In this document: piece by piece, positions 48,584 through 59,938 of the stretch
How positions within the stretch are numbered: position 1 is the stretch's first letter
How the letters are laid out: each line of letters starts with the position of its first letter
Assembly: GCF_029962835.1 (NCBI RefSeq)
Contig: NC_080574.1
Span: 23,472,001 to 23,536,000, forward strand
Length of the DNA stretch: 64,000 bases
Source: Magnolia sinica
Lineage: Eukaryota > Streptophyta > Magnoliopsida > Magnoliales > Magnoliaceae
Reading direction: 5' to 3'
Program-made: the position numbers and the translations under genes
Notes under the pieces: model-generated
Seen by the model: only the letters and a program-made list of their open reading frames with translations
Told to the model about the DNA's origin: nothing
Database searches by the model: none

Positions 48584-50030
48584 ATTTTTGTTTAAATGCA
48601 AGCCGTTTGCTTTGGGTCCCTTCATGAAGAATTAATTGAGCTCACAACATCGGTGGCTGGTGACATGCATGACTAGTTAGGTCATGACCATCTTAATAAT
48701 GTGATTTTTGCTGGTTGCCAGAGCGCTATCTCCGTTGTACACATGGCCCATGTTTATGGTGATTAGTGATGGAAATTTGATGGACTACACTGTGGTAGCT
48801 CAACAGATTGACAGTCCCAATCCCCATACTTAGGTCCCACATATACAATCAAGATGGCAGCACGTCATCCTCTCGAAAGACAAGACTTGAAAGAATGACC
48901 CTTTTTCTTACAATTGAACTCCAAGGAATGACAGTTTAACCGTTTCTTACCCGAGGCCCTATACAGGAAAGGAGATTATTGGGAAATTGATTATTATTAT
49001 TATTATTATTTTCTTTCATGGGTACGGCATTTCCAGCAGTTTGTATTGTCAAAAGTAGCAGTAGAAACAGGCCGTCATGATTGCACTTTTCCTCAAAAAA
49101 GTAGTTTTTTTAAAAGTTCCTCTCAAAAAGCTAATCCATGCATATTTAATGGTAATGCGAGACGGCTTATTGGTGACTGCTGACCTTATGGCATGTTCGG
49201 ATTGTATTGGAAATGGAAATAAATAGAAAAAGGAAAAAAATTAATCATTATTTCAATGAGTATTAATTTTATAGGAAAAGAAAAAGATTAATCATTACTT
49301 TCGGGAATGTTTGTTTTGCTTGGATTCTAATATCTTGCTATAAAAATCTCATATTTATAAGACAAATGTCATATATTTTCCCTAATGTTATGAAAAAGTA
49401 CTAATGTTATGAAAAAGTACAATAATTATTATATAGAATCTTTCTTTTTCTTTGTTATTCAACATTTAAAAGTGTCACGTGAATAGAAAACCTCCATTTC
49501 CATTCCTTCCCATGGATTCCATCATAGGTTCATTTTCATGAAAATCAACCTAAAAGATCAGATAATGAATATTAACAGTTGACATTTTTGAAAATTCACT
49601 GATTTTCCACCTTGATCAAGGATAATTTCATGTCCACGTTTAGATATCACCTAACTCAAACAGGCTAAATAATGCATGTCTACAAGATTGTTATACCTTC
49701 TGTTGTGTGGACAATCAAATCATCAATCTGGACTATCGGTTAGGCTTTTCTTCCATCTCTCATGGGTCACCATGAACAAACCATGACAATTAGGGGAACT
49801 TTTCAATCTGATCAATGCCGTACAGCAGGGGTGGTTTGGACCAAATCCAATAACCAATATGAATAGTCATTTTGATACAGCTTGTTTTGGATAACATCTC
49901 TTAGGAACTGTTTTGATCAGATGACCATAACCATCCCATCAGGGCTTGGACAACCTACAGCTACAAGATGCGAAGCCAGTGTTCGGAGGGTTTACTTCCT
50001 CTGATGAATATTAGTTTTTCATGGTGGTTC
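48582..50030. other. CLPX-fructokinase intergenic region
   Basis: Non-coding sequence between convergent genes. It shows only a small (ATT)n run at 48989-49010 and a short direct repeat (ATGTTATGAAAAAGTACTA-like) at about 49384-49420. Confidence 0.5.
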
Positions 50031-50048
50031 AAAAAGTGGGGTGAACCT

Positions 50049-50179
50049 TTTTTTTTTTTTTTTTAACTCTTGCTCGGGTGGTAGACCCTCAAGAGTTTCA
50101 ACACCCGGTCAATAGGTGGTGAAATTCCACCGAAGTGTGAGTGTGTGGGGGTGTTTGTGTGCGTGTGTATATATATAAA
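50049..50179 (+). mobile_element. SINE-like insertion with 18-bp target duplication
   Basis: Perfect direct repeats AAAAAGTGGGGTGAACCT at 50031-50048 and 50180-50197 flank 131 bp. Inside, GCTCGGGTGGTAGACC resembles a tRNA A box and GAGTTTCAACACCCGG a B box, followed by GGTGGTGAAATTCCACC (a small hairpin), a GT-rich tract and an A-rich tail. This layout fits a tRNA-derived SINE. The T-run at the left end is unexplained. Confidence 0.7.
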
Positions 50180-50727
50180 AAAAAGTGGGGTGAACCTGAT
50201 GGACAGTCCAGATTGATTATTGGGTGGTCCACGTGTAAAATGGCATGAGCAAACCAAGTATCCATGGACCCGTGTTGCAGTCACTTGCAGTTGGGCGTCT
50301 ATCTAATGTCCAGGCACATGGAGAGATCATACACTCCGGTGCTTTGAAACCTGCTGACAATGGACGGTCTTAAAATCGCTTTTCATGGGGCCATCATGAA
50401 AAATACACTAATGAAAACTCCAAATAAGATGTGGTCTAGATGAGTTGGACAGCTGATCACCGGTTATCTGTGGCTTGGTAAACGAATCATTGTACAATGA
50501 GTGGCCAAATGGTGGAAGTATCCTCCTGATGGTGCCAATGTAAATTCAAGATTGGGCCCACTGATAGTCTCCAAAAATACAGGGATTTGATGATCTAATC
50601 CATTGTTTGCCATTTTCTTTTGCTTAAGACATTGCACTTTTCAATAACTGGATGAGATGGTTAAGATTGCCATAGAAAATGCAAGAGCGATTTTGAACAA
50701 ATAGCTTCCGGTTAAACCATTACAGTG

Positions 50728-50730
<3 letters not shown>

Positions 50731-50766
<36 letters not shown>
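50731..50766. repeat. (GA)n microsatellite
   Basis: An uninterrupted GA run of about 18 units, 150-190 bp beyond the fructokinase stop codon. Confidence 0.9.
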
Positions 50767-50768
<2 letters not shown>

Positions 50769-50818
50769 CTGTTATGAACATTTTTCATAACTTTGTTGAT
50801 GAAAGTAGGTAGAATTAG

Positions 50819-50824
50819 TTTATT
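50819..50824 (-). terminator. Candidate fructokinase polyadenylation signal
   Basis: AATAAA on the minus strand about 96 bp downstream of the fructokinase stop codon. Confidence 0.5.
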
Positions 50825-50919
50825 GGGGCACTATTTCCCAAATAAAAGCACAAACTCACAACTAATGTAAGATAAGAGAGAACCAAGCCCAACAGAGGAA
50901 AGGACAACTGCTTCGATTT

Positions 50920-53900
50920 TCATATAGATTTTGTGATGAGTTCTTGCACCATTGATGTGTTTGGAAGGGCTGGAATTGCTCCCTTCTGTGTTGTACAGAT
51001 CGCGCCACAAGCATTTGCCAGTTTCAAAGCTTCCCTTAGCTTAACTTCATCCTGTATATATATATATATATATATTAAGAAGGGCAAAAACACAAAAATA
51101 CCACATTGTAAATGAATAGACCGTGCAGGCATTGCACACTTAAGATTGTGATATACTGGGTCCAATCATTGGTTGGTGGGCCGTCACATAGTATCTCCCA
51201 AACTAGATGATCCTAGCCATCAATGAAAATTGACAATTACAGTTAGCGTCTACTTCATTTAATGGGGACTCATTGGAAGCTAGGTCATCTGATGGTGGAG
51301 AATTCAGGGTTCTCCCATATGAAATTTGGGCCAAACTGATGAATAATTTGGATTGGGATCACCAGAAGGTGTGCCAACATGAACAGTTTGTTAGACTAAA
51401 CAATAAAAATCCATACAGAACTGTAAAACAACATGTAATTCAAGAGAGGGAAAAAAAACCTTATAAAGAGAACCATCTTTAGCCAGAGAAACAAGAAGAG
51501 AGCCAACAAAAGCATCACCAGCTCCTGTCGTGTCCACCGTCTTGACGGAAAATCCTTCAACTTTTCCTTTAAAGTCCTAGAACCATATAACACCACCCAA
51601 GAAAAAAGGAATTTATAATCAAGATATAAACTAGAGATTCTCGTGAAAAATTGATAAAAGTCTACCAACGATATAATAATGAATGAGATGAAACAAAACC
51701 TTTGTAAAGTATCTGCACCCCTTCTTGCCATCAGTGACTACAAACAATTTCAATCCATCAAACCACAATGACAGAACAACCTCTTCCTTTTCGGGATCTC
51801 CGTTTGTTAGGAAAGCGATTTCATCGCTACTAGCCTGTGGTAAGATTAAATAGTATTAGTTTTTAATAAACACCCTTTAAAAGTAGTCCAAATCTTATAT
51901 CATTGGCACATTTGGATGCCCTATCAAATTGAATTGCAACCAATGATTAATCCAATAATGTAGAAATAACCAAATTGGAGTTTAGTTACTTAGCATACGC
52001 AGCATAGTTTAAAAACTTAAAAAATTTAATGATGTCTAGTTGGGTTGGGTTGACTCGAAGGCATCGATAAGTCATTACTCTACTCAACTCGATATTAATG
52101 AATTAATTGTTAGAAAAAAGTGTTGGATATATCGAAAATTAAAAAGAAATAAAATAAATCTCAATAATTTCGTTTCGCTAGGCCGAATCACGTAAAATGA
52201 TATGATGTCCTTAAAGCATGATTTGCCCCTTTTATCAATTGCTGATGGGTTACAGACGAATTGCTTCCAGGATAAAACAAGCCTATTTGGATCCGGCGTG
52301 TAGTAATCACGATAGGTCCACTTAGGAACAATTCAACACAGTAGATCTGTTCTGGCAAAATCAAACAGTGCAGAATATTCTATAAAGGAGATCTGAAGAA
52401 TCTAATGGAATGGGAGATATTGGGGTTGAGTTGATGATTTTTGGACCGGAATGGTCCAATTTATATCGGCACCTCGGAGTGAATCATTGCTAGGTGGTCA
52501 TCAATGGTTCAGAATGTTTGAAAAATGTTTCTGACTGTTGATCATTAATTCTAGCCATTTCTGGTCGTTGGATCGGAAGATCTGATCGTTGGATCATTAT
52601 GGCCCGTTTGTTTTTGAACCGTTGTGGCTTTTAAGACAGCTAGCCGTTTTTAGATTTATTATCCGACTGTTCTCAGTCGCCTATAAAGCCCTGACTCATT
52701 TTAAACCCACGAGAGAGTGACTACTCTGCGACACGATGTGCACGTGTGAAGTACGCCAACTAGCGCCACTATAGTCACGCTGCCCACGCCCTCGCCCATA
52801 CCAGAGCCTGAGCATCTCCATCTCCAAAACATCCAAGTAAGAATATTACACACACATTCACATATATACTCCAAAATCATTTTTAAATTTCTGATGTGGG
52901 ACTAAAAGCATACACCGCACTTTTTCATTTGAAATTTTCGAAAAATGTTTTGGTAGCAAATTCCCTAAAATTTAAAAATTTGAATTATTTTTTCAAAAAA
53001 CCATAAATTTCAACATTAATTAATATTATTTATGAATATTAATCCGAGTGACTAGATTCGAGTCGTGTTGAGTCGAGTTGAGCTGACCGAGTTGGTGAGA
53101 CTTGATAAGTAATGCTAAGTTGAAGCCGAGTCGTAGGCTTACAACCGAGTTTCATAATGATTAAACTCAAGTTATGAGTCGAATTAAACTAGAAACAAGA
53201 AAATAAAATCAATTAACCTTGATAAAGTCAGCTTCTGTCCAAATGCTCTTAATTCCTTCGCGAGCGGCATCAGCTGATGGCCACAGCGGCAATCTAACAT
53301 TGGGATCGTATGAGAGAAGCAGGCCAGCTTCTTTCGCGGCCCGCATTGCAGCCAAGTGGGCCGACCGGCACGGCTCAGTGATTAAGCTTATCGATCCATA
53401 GTGAAAGATCTTTGCCTGTTGGATGAGATCCAAATTCAGCTCTGATTCCTTCAGCAGCATGTCAGCACTTGGATTTCGATAAAACATGAATTCACGCTCT
53501 CCGTTGCTCTTCAACGTCACGAATGCAAGTGCAGTCCTAGCGTCAGGGTCAAAGCATACGCCATCACCGTTCACTCCATTTTTCTTCAAGATGTCCACTA
53601 ACATATGCCCAAATTCATCATCTCCAAACTGAAATACAAGGAAAGAATATTGGAGGGTGGACAACATTTTAAACATATAACGGTTTTAATTTTTATTTTC
53701 TGCAAATATGTCACTTCAGTGGAAAATCCTAGCCTTGAAAAAAGTGGAGCATATCATGAAGATCACATGAATCAATATTGGAACAGTAAAGTCATTAGGT
53801 GGGCCACATACAATGCACTGTATTATGGGTAAAAATGGACGGACTAAAGAGAAGAGGTTAGCTCGGAAATCTTTGCAGGACACGAGGTCGGTTGCGCCGG

Positions 53901-56014
53901 TCATGACTAAGGATCTTGTTAATGACTAAGGAAGATCTCATCCGTTGAAGAGAGGTTGGTCACGTACTACGAATGAAGGTAGGTTGGCCGTTTACCTGAT
54001 GATAAAGGGGAGGCTCAAAGTTCATTCGAGTATCCAAGTCGGTCAAGACTACGTCGGACTCTTGAGCTTGACCCCTTACAACATATTTCATTTAAATTTT
54101 ACTACGGAGATGAGCTCAGCTTTACTACCCTAACACAAGGTACGAGGGCAAGTTGGTAGGTCAACAATCTCTACAGCATATAGAAAAGGGTCAGGGCTTG
54201 CTAGATAGTTTAGGTCGATATACTAAGTCCCTAGTCAAGTCAGCCTCGGCCTCTTACTATACAGTAGTAGCCGGAGCCTCCTTTGTCTTCTTCCCATGCA
54301 ATTATTCGATAGTCTAAAAAGGATGGCCAGATTTTTACATCAGGACACTACATCGTACCATTCACTATACATTCATTTCAAGAGGGTATATTGCCTGATG
54401 AATAGGCCATTCGCAATCCAGACCACCTTTTGCACTGCTCGGATGTTATATGAACAACTGACAAGTCAGCAGAGAAACACATGTGGCACTGATGTATACT
54501 GTCCAGACCATCCAAATTGTGGTACCATTCTAGATGAATGGTATCTCTAAAATCTAAGGGTTGAAGCAATCCTAACCATCCAAGTAAAATCTATCACATG
54601 AATGTGTGACTGCTCCAGATCCGAAGGAAAAAAAACAGGAGAAAAAGACCAAAAAAAGAAAAAGAAAAAAGAACGGTTGTATTGGACCCGATTCATATAC
54701 ACCACCTGTTTTATGCAGTTTTGTAAAACGTCCAACTGCTACTGTGAGGAGGGACATCCATTCCGTCCATCAGGTGATCCACTTAGTACCCGGTGACAAA
54801 AATAAGCTCGTTCCACAACCCAGGTGGGCCACACCAAAGGGAACAATGGAGAGGGGATGCGGTTTGGCTGGTGACCCCAACACCAGCCAGCTAGCTAGTG
54901 TCAAAGTTCTGTGGGCTCCACCATGATGTAGGTTTTTATTCATGCCGTCCATCCATTTTACCAGCTCATTTTAGGATATGATCCTAAAATAGAAGTATAT
55001 CCAAAGCTCAAGTGGACCACACCACAGAAAACAGTGGGGAAAACAATGTGTGATATCATGAACATGTTGGATGGCAAATAAACATCATGATCTATCCTCA
55101 GGAAGGTTTCAACGGTGGAAGTCATTGTCCCCACTTCTTTCCGTGGTGTGGTTCACTTGAGATTTTTCTCTGCTTAATTTTTGGTACCACCTCAAAATGA
55201 GATGAAAAAACGGATGTACAGCATGGATATACAGCACATTCATCAAGGTGGGCCCCACGGTCAGGGTAACACCAACTAATGTGTTACCCAAGCAACAACT
55301 AATCCGGTCCGCTGATTTTTGAATACTCGCTAACTCTTAATCATCGATTTGGTACCACCAATTGGATGGTTAGGATTGATGGACCAGTGCGACTTGATCT
55401 ACGGTCAGGGTCCAAGCGGCGGTGAAACACAACGGGAGTCATGACAACGGTCCTGCCACCCGCATAAGATGTGTCATGCTAATTCCAAGCTCACATCCAC
55501 ATGCAAGCACGTGGCAATAGGGATACATGTGTGAAATATAATCAGTGCGACGCCTTGTCCCAGGAAGTTCCTGCGCTCAGAAGCTTAGGTGGGGTCCACC
55601 GTGATGTTTATATGTCATCCAAACCGTGGGGTGCACTTCGAACCGGTAGAAGCGTGGAACCGGATCGAATCGTTGGATCGGTCCGGTTTGGTTCGGTTCT
55701 AGACACCATCAGTTCTGGTTTCGGTTCCAAAATTTTGAGAACGGTTGGATATGGATCTCCGGTTTAGGGCGTGTAGAATCTAACCGAACCGTTGATCCAA
55801 ACCGTAGATCCGAATCATCGATCCGAACCTTAACTTTAAAATCAAAAAAAAAAAAAAAACCCCCTGAATATCTAATCTCTCTAGCCCGACTGTTGCCGCC
55901 CCTGCCCTCTCTCTCTCGCCCTCTCTGTGGCCGTGCGGCGCCCTCTCTCTCTCTCTCTCACCATCTCTGGCGCCGCACCTCTCTCTCTCTTACCGTCTCT
56001 GCGGCCGTGCGGTG

Positions 56015-56050
<36 letters not shown>

Positions 56051-57437
56051 AAATGGAGTTCTGGGGTAAGCAATCTCTCCTTCCATTTAAGTTCTTTCTC
56101 CTTTCATTTCGGATCATTTGATTTCTAGGTTTTGTTTTTGGTCCCTCTGTTCCTTATTCATATGTTAGTGTTTTCCTTCATCTTCCGATTTTCAATTGCT
56201 AGGGTTTCTTTGACTACAATTCTTTCAGACGCTATTTGTTGGAGTTTGATAGGAATATATGTTCATGCAACTACTCTGTTTTTAAAGAATCTCATTTTTG
56301 GCATGCAATGATGTTGTTGTTTAGGATTCTGGGGTAAGCAATCTCTCTTCTCTTTATTCTCAGATGGAGTTCTCAGAGTAGCCCAGAACCGTGAAACCGA
56401 TTCAGAACCGAACCGTTTTTCACAGTCCGGCTCCGGTTCGGTTCTAGGGTGCTAACGGTCCGGTTATGGTTCCAAAAATTGTAAAACCGTTAGGAACGGT
56501 TCGGTTCCGATTTCACCCCAGAACCGGACCAAACCGACCCGTGTGCACCCCTACTTCGTAAGGTCATTCCTATGAACTAAAAACACAACAAGATTAGCTT
56601 GATCTCCACCAATGTTTCAATTTCACTGTTTCCTGTCGTGGGGCCCACTTGCGTTTTGGATCTGCCTAATTTTCGGGCTAATGTTCTAAAATGATCTGCA
56701 AAAACGGATGGACAGAGCAGATCCTAAAAACATCACGGTGGGCCCCACCTAGCTTCTGAGCGCAGAAACGTCCTGCGACAGGGTGTGGCCGGCAATCTGC
56801 ATCACTAGCCGTCGATTTATTCCGCAAGTTGTGGCGCGCCTGTGTATGAGAAGCTCAAATCCCGGGTGCACATTCCCACACGTGTTTTTATGTGTGGGTG
56901 GCCGGCAGCTCGCGTGTGGAATTTAGCAAGCCTTTATTGAAACTTAATCAAAGCCAGAGACGATCTGAACCGTCAGATCCTTTTGCACATGACCCGCAAA
57001 TCAATCACGATCCTCCCAAAAGCACAGTAGCTAAAAGCGATGGCTTACATCTTTTGCTGCTGCTACGAAAAACACCCAAGTGATGTGGGGTCCTCCATGC
57101 TATATATGTAAATCCGCTCCATCCATCAGGTGGGAATCCATATTTCAACCATACATACAAAAGATCAGACAGATAAAAGACTAACATAGGTCACACCAAC
57201 GAGACTAACATGGCCCACCTTTCCAATAAATGCGGAGCTGCCACCGAGCTTTGCGATGGCGACAGCTACATTGGCAGGGGCCCCACCAGGAGCTTTGATG
57301 AATCCCAACGACTCCGCTAGAGAAAGCCCAGCAACATCTGGAACGAAATCTATCAGCATTTCACCGAAAGATACAACCAATGGGTTTTTCATCTCACATG
57401 CACTGATTCCATCCACATTCTTCTCTGAAATCGTCAT
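50920..57437 (-). CDS. FRK: Fructokinase (pfkB carbohydrate kinase)
   Basis: Five exons on the minus strand: 57437-57219, 53628-53218, 51834-51700, 51576-51460 and 51051-50920 (with stop). All are phase 0 with GT-AG introns, giving 337 aa, the usual plant fructokinase length. Reaction: ATP-dependent phosphorylation of fructose to fructose 6-phosphate after sucrose cleavage. No transit peptide is evident, so it is probably cytosolic. Substrate-binding N-terminus: [13 protein letters not shown] (21-33) and [16 protein letters not shown] (51-66); [12 protein letters not shown] spans the exon 1/2 junction; the C-terminal pfkB signature [14 protein letters not shown] (270-283) carries the catalytic Asp276. 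Intron 1 (3.6 kb) and intron 2 (1.4 kb) are enlarged by repeats. It is convergent with CLPX. Which FRK isoform it is cannot be decided from sequence alone. Confidence 0.96.
51835..53217. other. Fructokinase intron 2
   Basis: Non-coding, AT-rich. Segments near 52030-52090 and 53050-53150 share GAGTTGAGTCGAG-like words and may be decayed inverted ends of an element like that at 11564, but the match is weak. Confidence 0.4.
54880..55300. mobile_element. Palindromic TIR element (family P) in fructokinase intron 1
   Basis: Left motifs: CTGTGGGCTCCACCATGATG, CCGTCCATCCATTTTACCAG, AAGTGGACCACACCACAG. Right motifs: CTTTCCGTGGTGTGGTTCAC, ACTTGAGATTTTTCTCTGC and AAGGTGGGCCCCACGG. Imperfectly palindromic, non-coding. 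Confidence 0.75.
55628..56552. mobile_element. GGGGTGCAC-ended TIR element carrying a gene fragment
   Basis: Ends GGGGTGCACTTCGAACC and GGTCGGTTTGG-type sequence finishing GTGCACCCC, with long CCGGTTCGG/GAACCG-rich subterminal arms (55640-55800 and 56390-56545). 925 bp. The centre (55880-56380) has a different composition: CT-rich 5' UTR-like sequence, an ATG and an intron-like stretch, suggesting captured host DNA. Confidence 0.75.
55870..56380 (+). pseudogene. Captured 5' fragment of an HD2-type histone deacetylase gene (putative)
   Basis: A (CT)n-rich leader leads to ATG GAG TTC TGG G at 56053-56065, immediately followed by GTAAGC. This encodes MEFW plus the first base of a Gly codon, then a donor site. 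Plant HD2 (HDT) proteins begin with the conserved pentapeptide MEFWG. The following sequence is T-rich and contains CTAGGTTTTG, as in a first intron. TTCTGGGGTAAGCAATCTCT recurs at 56327 and ATGGAGTTCTC at 56364, so the captured piece is partly duplicated. Nothing downstream of the first exon is present, so no protein is made. Confidence 0.5.
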
Positions 57438-57540
57438 CCTTTGTATAAACAGAGAGAGATATCAGAGACTGTTGAGAGAGAGAAGAAAGGAAAAAGAGTT
57501 CAAATAGGAAGAAGAGTGTAAGTGGATAATTAATAAGAAG

Positions 57541-57550
57541 TTATATAAAA
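57541..57550 (-). promoter_or_regulatory. Candidate fructokinase TATA box
   Basis: The minus strand reads CCTTTTATATAACTT about 105-113 bp upstream of the start codon, followed by a CT-rich leader (GA-rich on the plus strand, 57448-57500). Confidence 0.5.
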
Positions 57551-57939
57551 GGATAGGGAATCTTTTACACCTCCTATCTCTTGATAAATGCATGTTGACA
57601 CGTATACTTCCAACTATTTTTATTTTGAAACCGTAAGATTTTGAATTTGTTTTCCTCTTCCTCTTTTGGCGAATGACTGATGCCTTATAGTCATCGGTTA
57701 CTTATTTTATTTTATTTTATTTATTAAAGTTAAAGTGAGGTAGAAGGATTGAAGCCTCGAGCTGGCCCCCACATGCATGCTTACATGGGCTACACGCCCC
57801 AACTTTTGAACCGTGCATTTTGTAGGCCCACGCCTTGCAGAAGAACGAATACATAAAGATGATCAGTTCATTGATGGACAGAATCCAAAATGTAAGATGT
57901 GGCTGATAGTGCTGGTAATTAGACATTACTTATAAAGGC

Positions 57940-58220
57940 ATACTTGGATTAAAATTAATTCAAATTTTTTTTAAAAATATTCTATGCATTTTGGAATCGT
58001 CCAAAAGTATTTGTACTCCTAGTTGAGGTGTATCATGGCTCAAAATTTACACTTATTTGATTATTAGATGGTTAATAATGAGAATATACCTAATGATCCT
58101 ATTTCAATAAACAAGTATTCATGAATCAAAGTTTAGAATAGTTCAGTGGATTTGATTTTAGAGACAATGAATTCTACCATTTACTCCACGTGTGCAATTT
58201 CTGACCACCCTTGTATTAAG
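57940..58220. mobile_element. Copy of the CAGGCAC-ended miniature family
   Basis: It contains TCCTATTTCAATAAACAAGT followed by ATTCATGAATC, plus TTATTTGATTATTAGATGGT and CGTGTGCAATTTCTGACCACC, in the same order as the element at 21551. It lies upstream of fructokinase. Confidence 0.55.
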
Positions 58221-58439
58221 TAGCTGGAGTATCAAATAACTCGCATTCTCTTAACAAGTCATCGTTGATGTCGTTCTAACAGGTAAGAAAGAAGAACATG
58301 ATCAAGCAGGTGATAAAGAGAAGAGAAAAGTAGATAATTATTTGATTGAAAATGGATGAGACAACACACTATAAATGCTTTGGGAATCACTCACCCAGAT
58401 ACACGAGAGGACTCACACTCAAAGATAAGCAAAAGATAT

Positions 58440-58560
58440 CATCAACGAAGTGAAAAATACACTGTTGTCTTTTCTCCTCTTATATTATAGAGGGGGCCGG
58501 ATTACCATTATTGTCTTTTCTCCTTTTACAAAATTATATTATAGAGGGGGGATTACCATG
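58440..58560. repeat. Short tandem duplication
   Basis: TTGTCTTTTCTCCTnTTA...TATTATAGAGGGGG...GATTACCAT occurs twice (58463 and 58513, with the second copy carrying extra bases), then a (GA)n run at 58560-58576. Confidence 0.7.
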
Positions 58561-58614
58561 AGAGAGAGAGAGAGAGTTAAATGAGGGTGGCCCAAGCTGT
58601 TGGCCCAATTCCTT

Positions 58615-59076
58615 GGCGTGTTTGGCCCGGCGTTGGATATGGGATTAAGAAGGATCCCATGGGTTATATTGTTTACATCCCATCCCATTTTCTGTTTGGG
58701 ATGGCGGGATAAAAACCATTCCATGCACCCTCGTAAACAGCGCCTGGATGCCAACAATCCCGAGATATAAGTTTTCACCCCTGTGTAGGGCCCACCAAGA
58801 TATCAATGACATATCTACTCCCTCCATCATTTTCACCTGCCTTCATTTAGCAATGAAATTGTTTTGAGGCAGCTATAAAGCAGTGAGTGGGGCACACCAT
58901 GAGAAGTAGTGGAGATGCAAACCCATCCATTTGTGACCATCCAAAGACCCTGCTGGATATCCCATGGGCTATCCCAAACCCATGGGATCAACAGACAAAC
59001 ACTGACACCATCGTCATTACCTTAAAAACCATTCCATCCCACCAAATCCCATGGGATCGGTTCGGCCAAACACGCC
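58615..59076. mobile_element. TIR element with GGCGTGTTTGG ends
   Basis: GGCGTGTTTGGCCCGGCGTT at the left mirrors CGGTTCGGCCAAACACGCC at the right. Subterminal GGATGGGATGG-like and CATCCCACC motifs are shared with the neighbouring elements. A partial family-P sequence (58790-58920) lies inside. Probably Tourist/Harbinger-type or hAT-type by end appearance; no clear target duplication. Confidence 0.65.
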
Positions 59077-59087
59077 CTGGGTCTATT

Positions 59088-59654
59088 TGGGCGGTGGGAT
59101 TAGAATGGATTAGGAGGGATGGGATTCATCTGATCGTGTGCTAATTCCACTCCATGATTGGGAAGAATGGAAAAGGTTGGAATTGCATTAAATAGAATTG
59201 CATTGGGTCACGTGCCAATTTCACTCAATATTAGCAAGTTGTTGTAGGTCCCACCATGATGTGTGGGCTATATCCACACCGTCCACCCATTTTTAAAGAT
59301 TATTTTAGAGCATTGGCCAAAAAATCAGGTAAATCTAATGCTCAAGTGAACCCCACCATAGAAAGCAACGGGAACGAATACTTACTGTTGAAAACTTCTT
59401 TGGGGCCACATAAGTTTTGGATCTACCTCATTTTTAGGCCCATGCCATAAAATGAGATTACAAAACAAATGAACAATTTAGATATAACACACATGTGCTA
59501 TTCTTAGTAATTTCAAATGATGGTGGGTATATCCATTCACTGTACCACCATATTATCAACAAAGCAGCATTAATCTTATCCCATGGCCACGGGGGACAAT
59601 CGCTGCCATGGGTAATAGTTATGTTTTTTGAATCCCATCCCACCTCATCCCACC
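59088..59654. mobile_element. TIR element with TTTGGGCGGTGGGATT end and nested half family-P copy
   Basis: The left end GGTCTATTTGGGCGGTGGGA and inner AGGAGGGATGGGATTCA are mirrored at 59627-59655 (TGAATCCCATCCCACCTCAT then CCCACCGG). Between them, 59228-59480 is the left part of a family-P copy (GTCCCACCATGATGTGTGGG; CACCGTCCACCCATTTTTAA). Confidence 0.55.
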
Positions 59655-59766
59655 GGCCTGTTTGGACGCGCAGATTAGGTGGGAGTGGGTTGTATTAGGG
59701 TGGATTGCACGCCTTCCAATGTCAGGGTGAGTATGACAGTGGATTACATGCAATCCCACTCCCACT

Positions 59767-59875
59767 GGATTACTATATCCATCAGCCCATCTCTGCCATG
59801 TTTGGATGGGCGGACGGGATTGGATTACATATCCATCGGCCCATCTCTGCCATGTTTGGACAGGCAGACATGATT
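59767..59875. repeat. 54/55-bp subterminal tandem repeat
   Basis: Two units of GGATTACATATCCATCGGCC then CATCTCTGCCATGTTTGGA occur at 59767 and 59822, with the start of a third at 59876. Each unit contains the TGTTTGGA word also found in the TIR, as if subterminal transposase-binding sequence had been multiplied. Confidence 0.8.
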
Positions 59876-59938
59876 GGATTACAAAAGCATAGTGCGTACT
59901 TGGACAGTCGACGGCCTGCAACCACCCCCGTGTCTGGT

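Larger units (their letters stand above)
55550..56786. mobile_element. Palindromic TIR element (family P) split by a second TIR element
   Basis: The arms ACGCCTTGTCCCAGGAAGTT and ACACCCTGTCGCAGGACGTT (reverse complement of the right end), extended through CTGCGCTCAGAAGCT and GGTGGGGTCCACCGTGATGT, form a TIR of about 55-60 bp. Removing 55628-56552 restores the usual family-P centre (CATCCAAACCGT...CGTAAGGTCAT). It lies in fructokinase intron 1. Confidence 0.8.

Noticed and set aside
53629-53676. Extension of fructokinase exon 2 upstream ([16 protein letters not shown])
   Set aside because: This is intron read-through; the acceptor TTTCAG at 53634-53629 gives the conserved GKFGDDEFG junction with exon 1.
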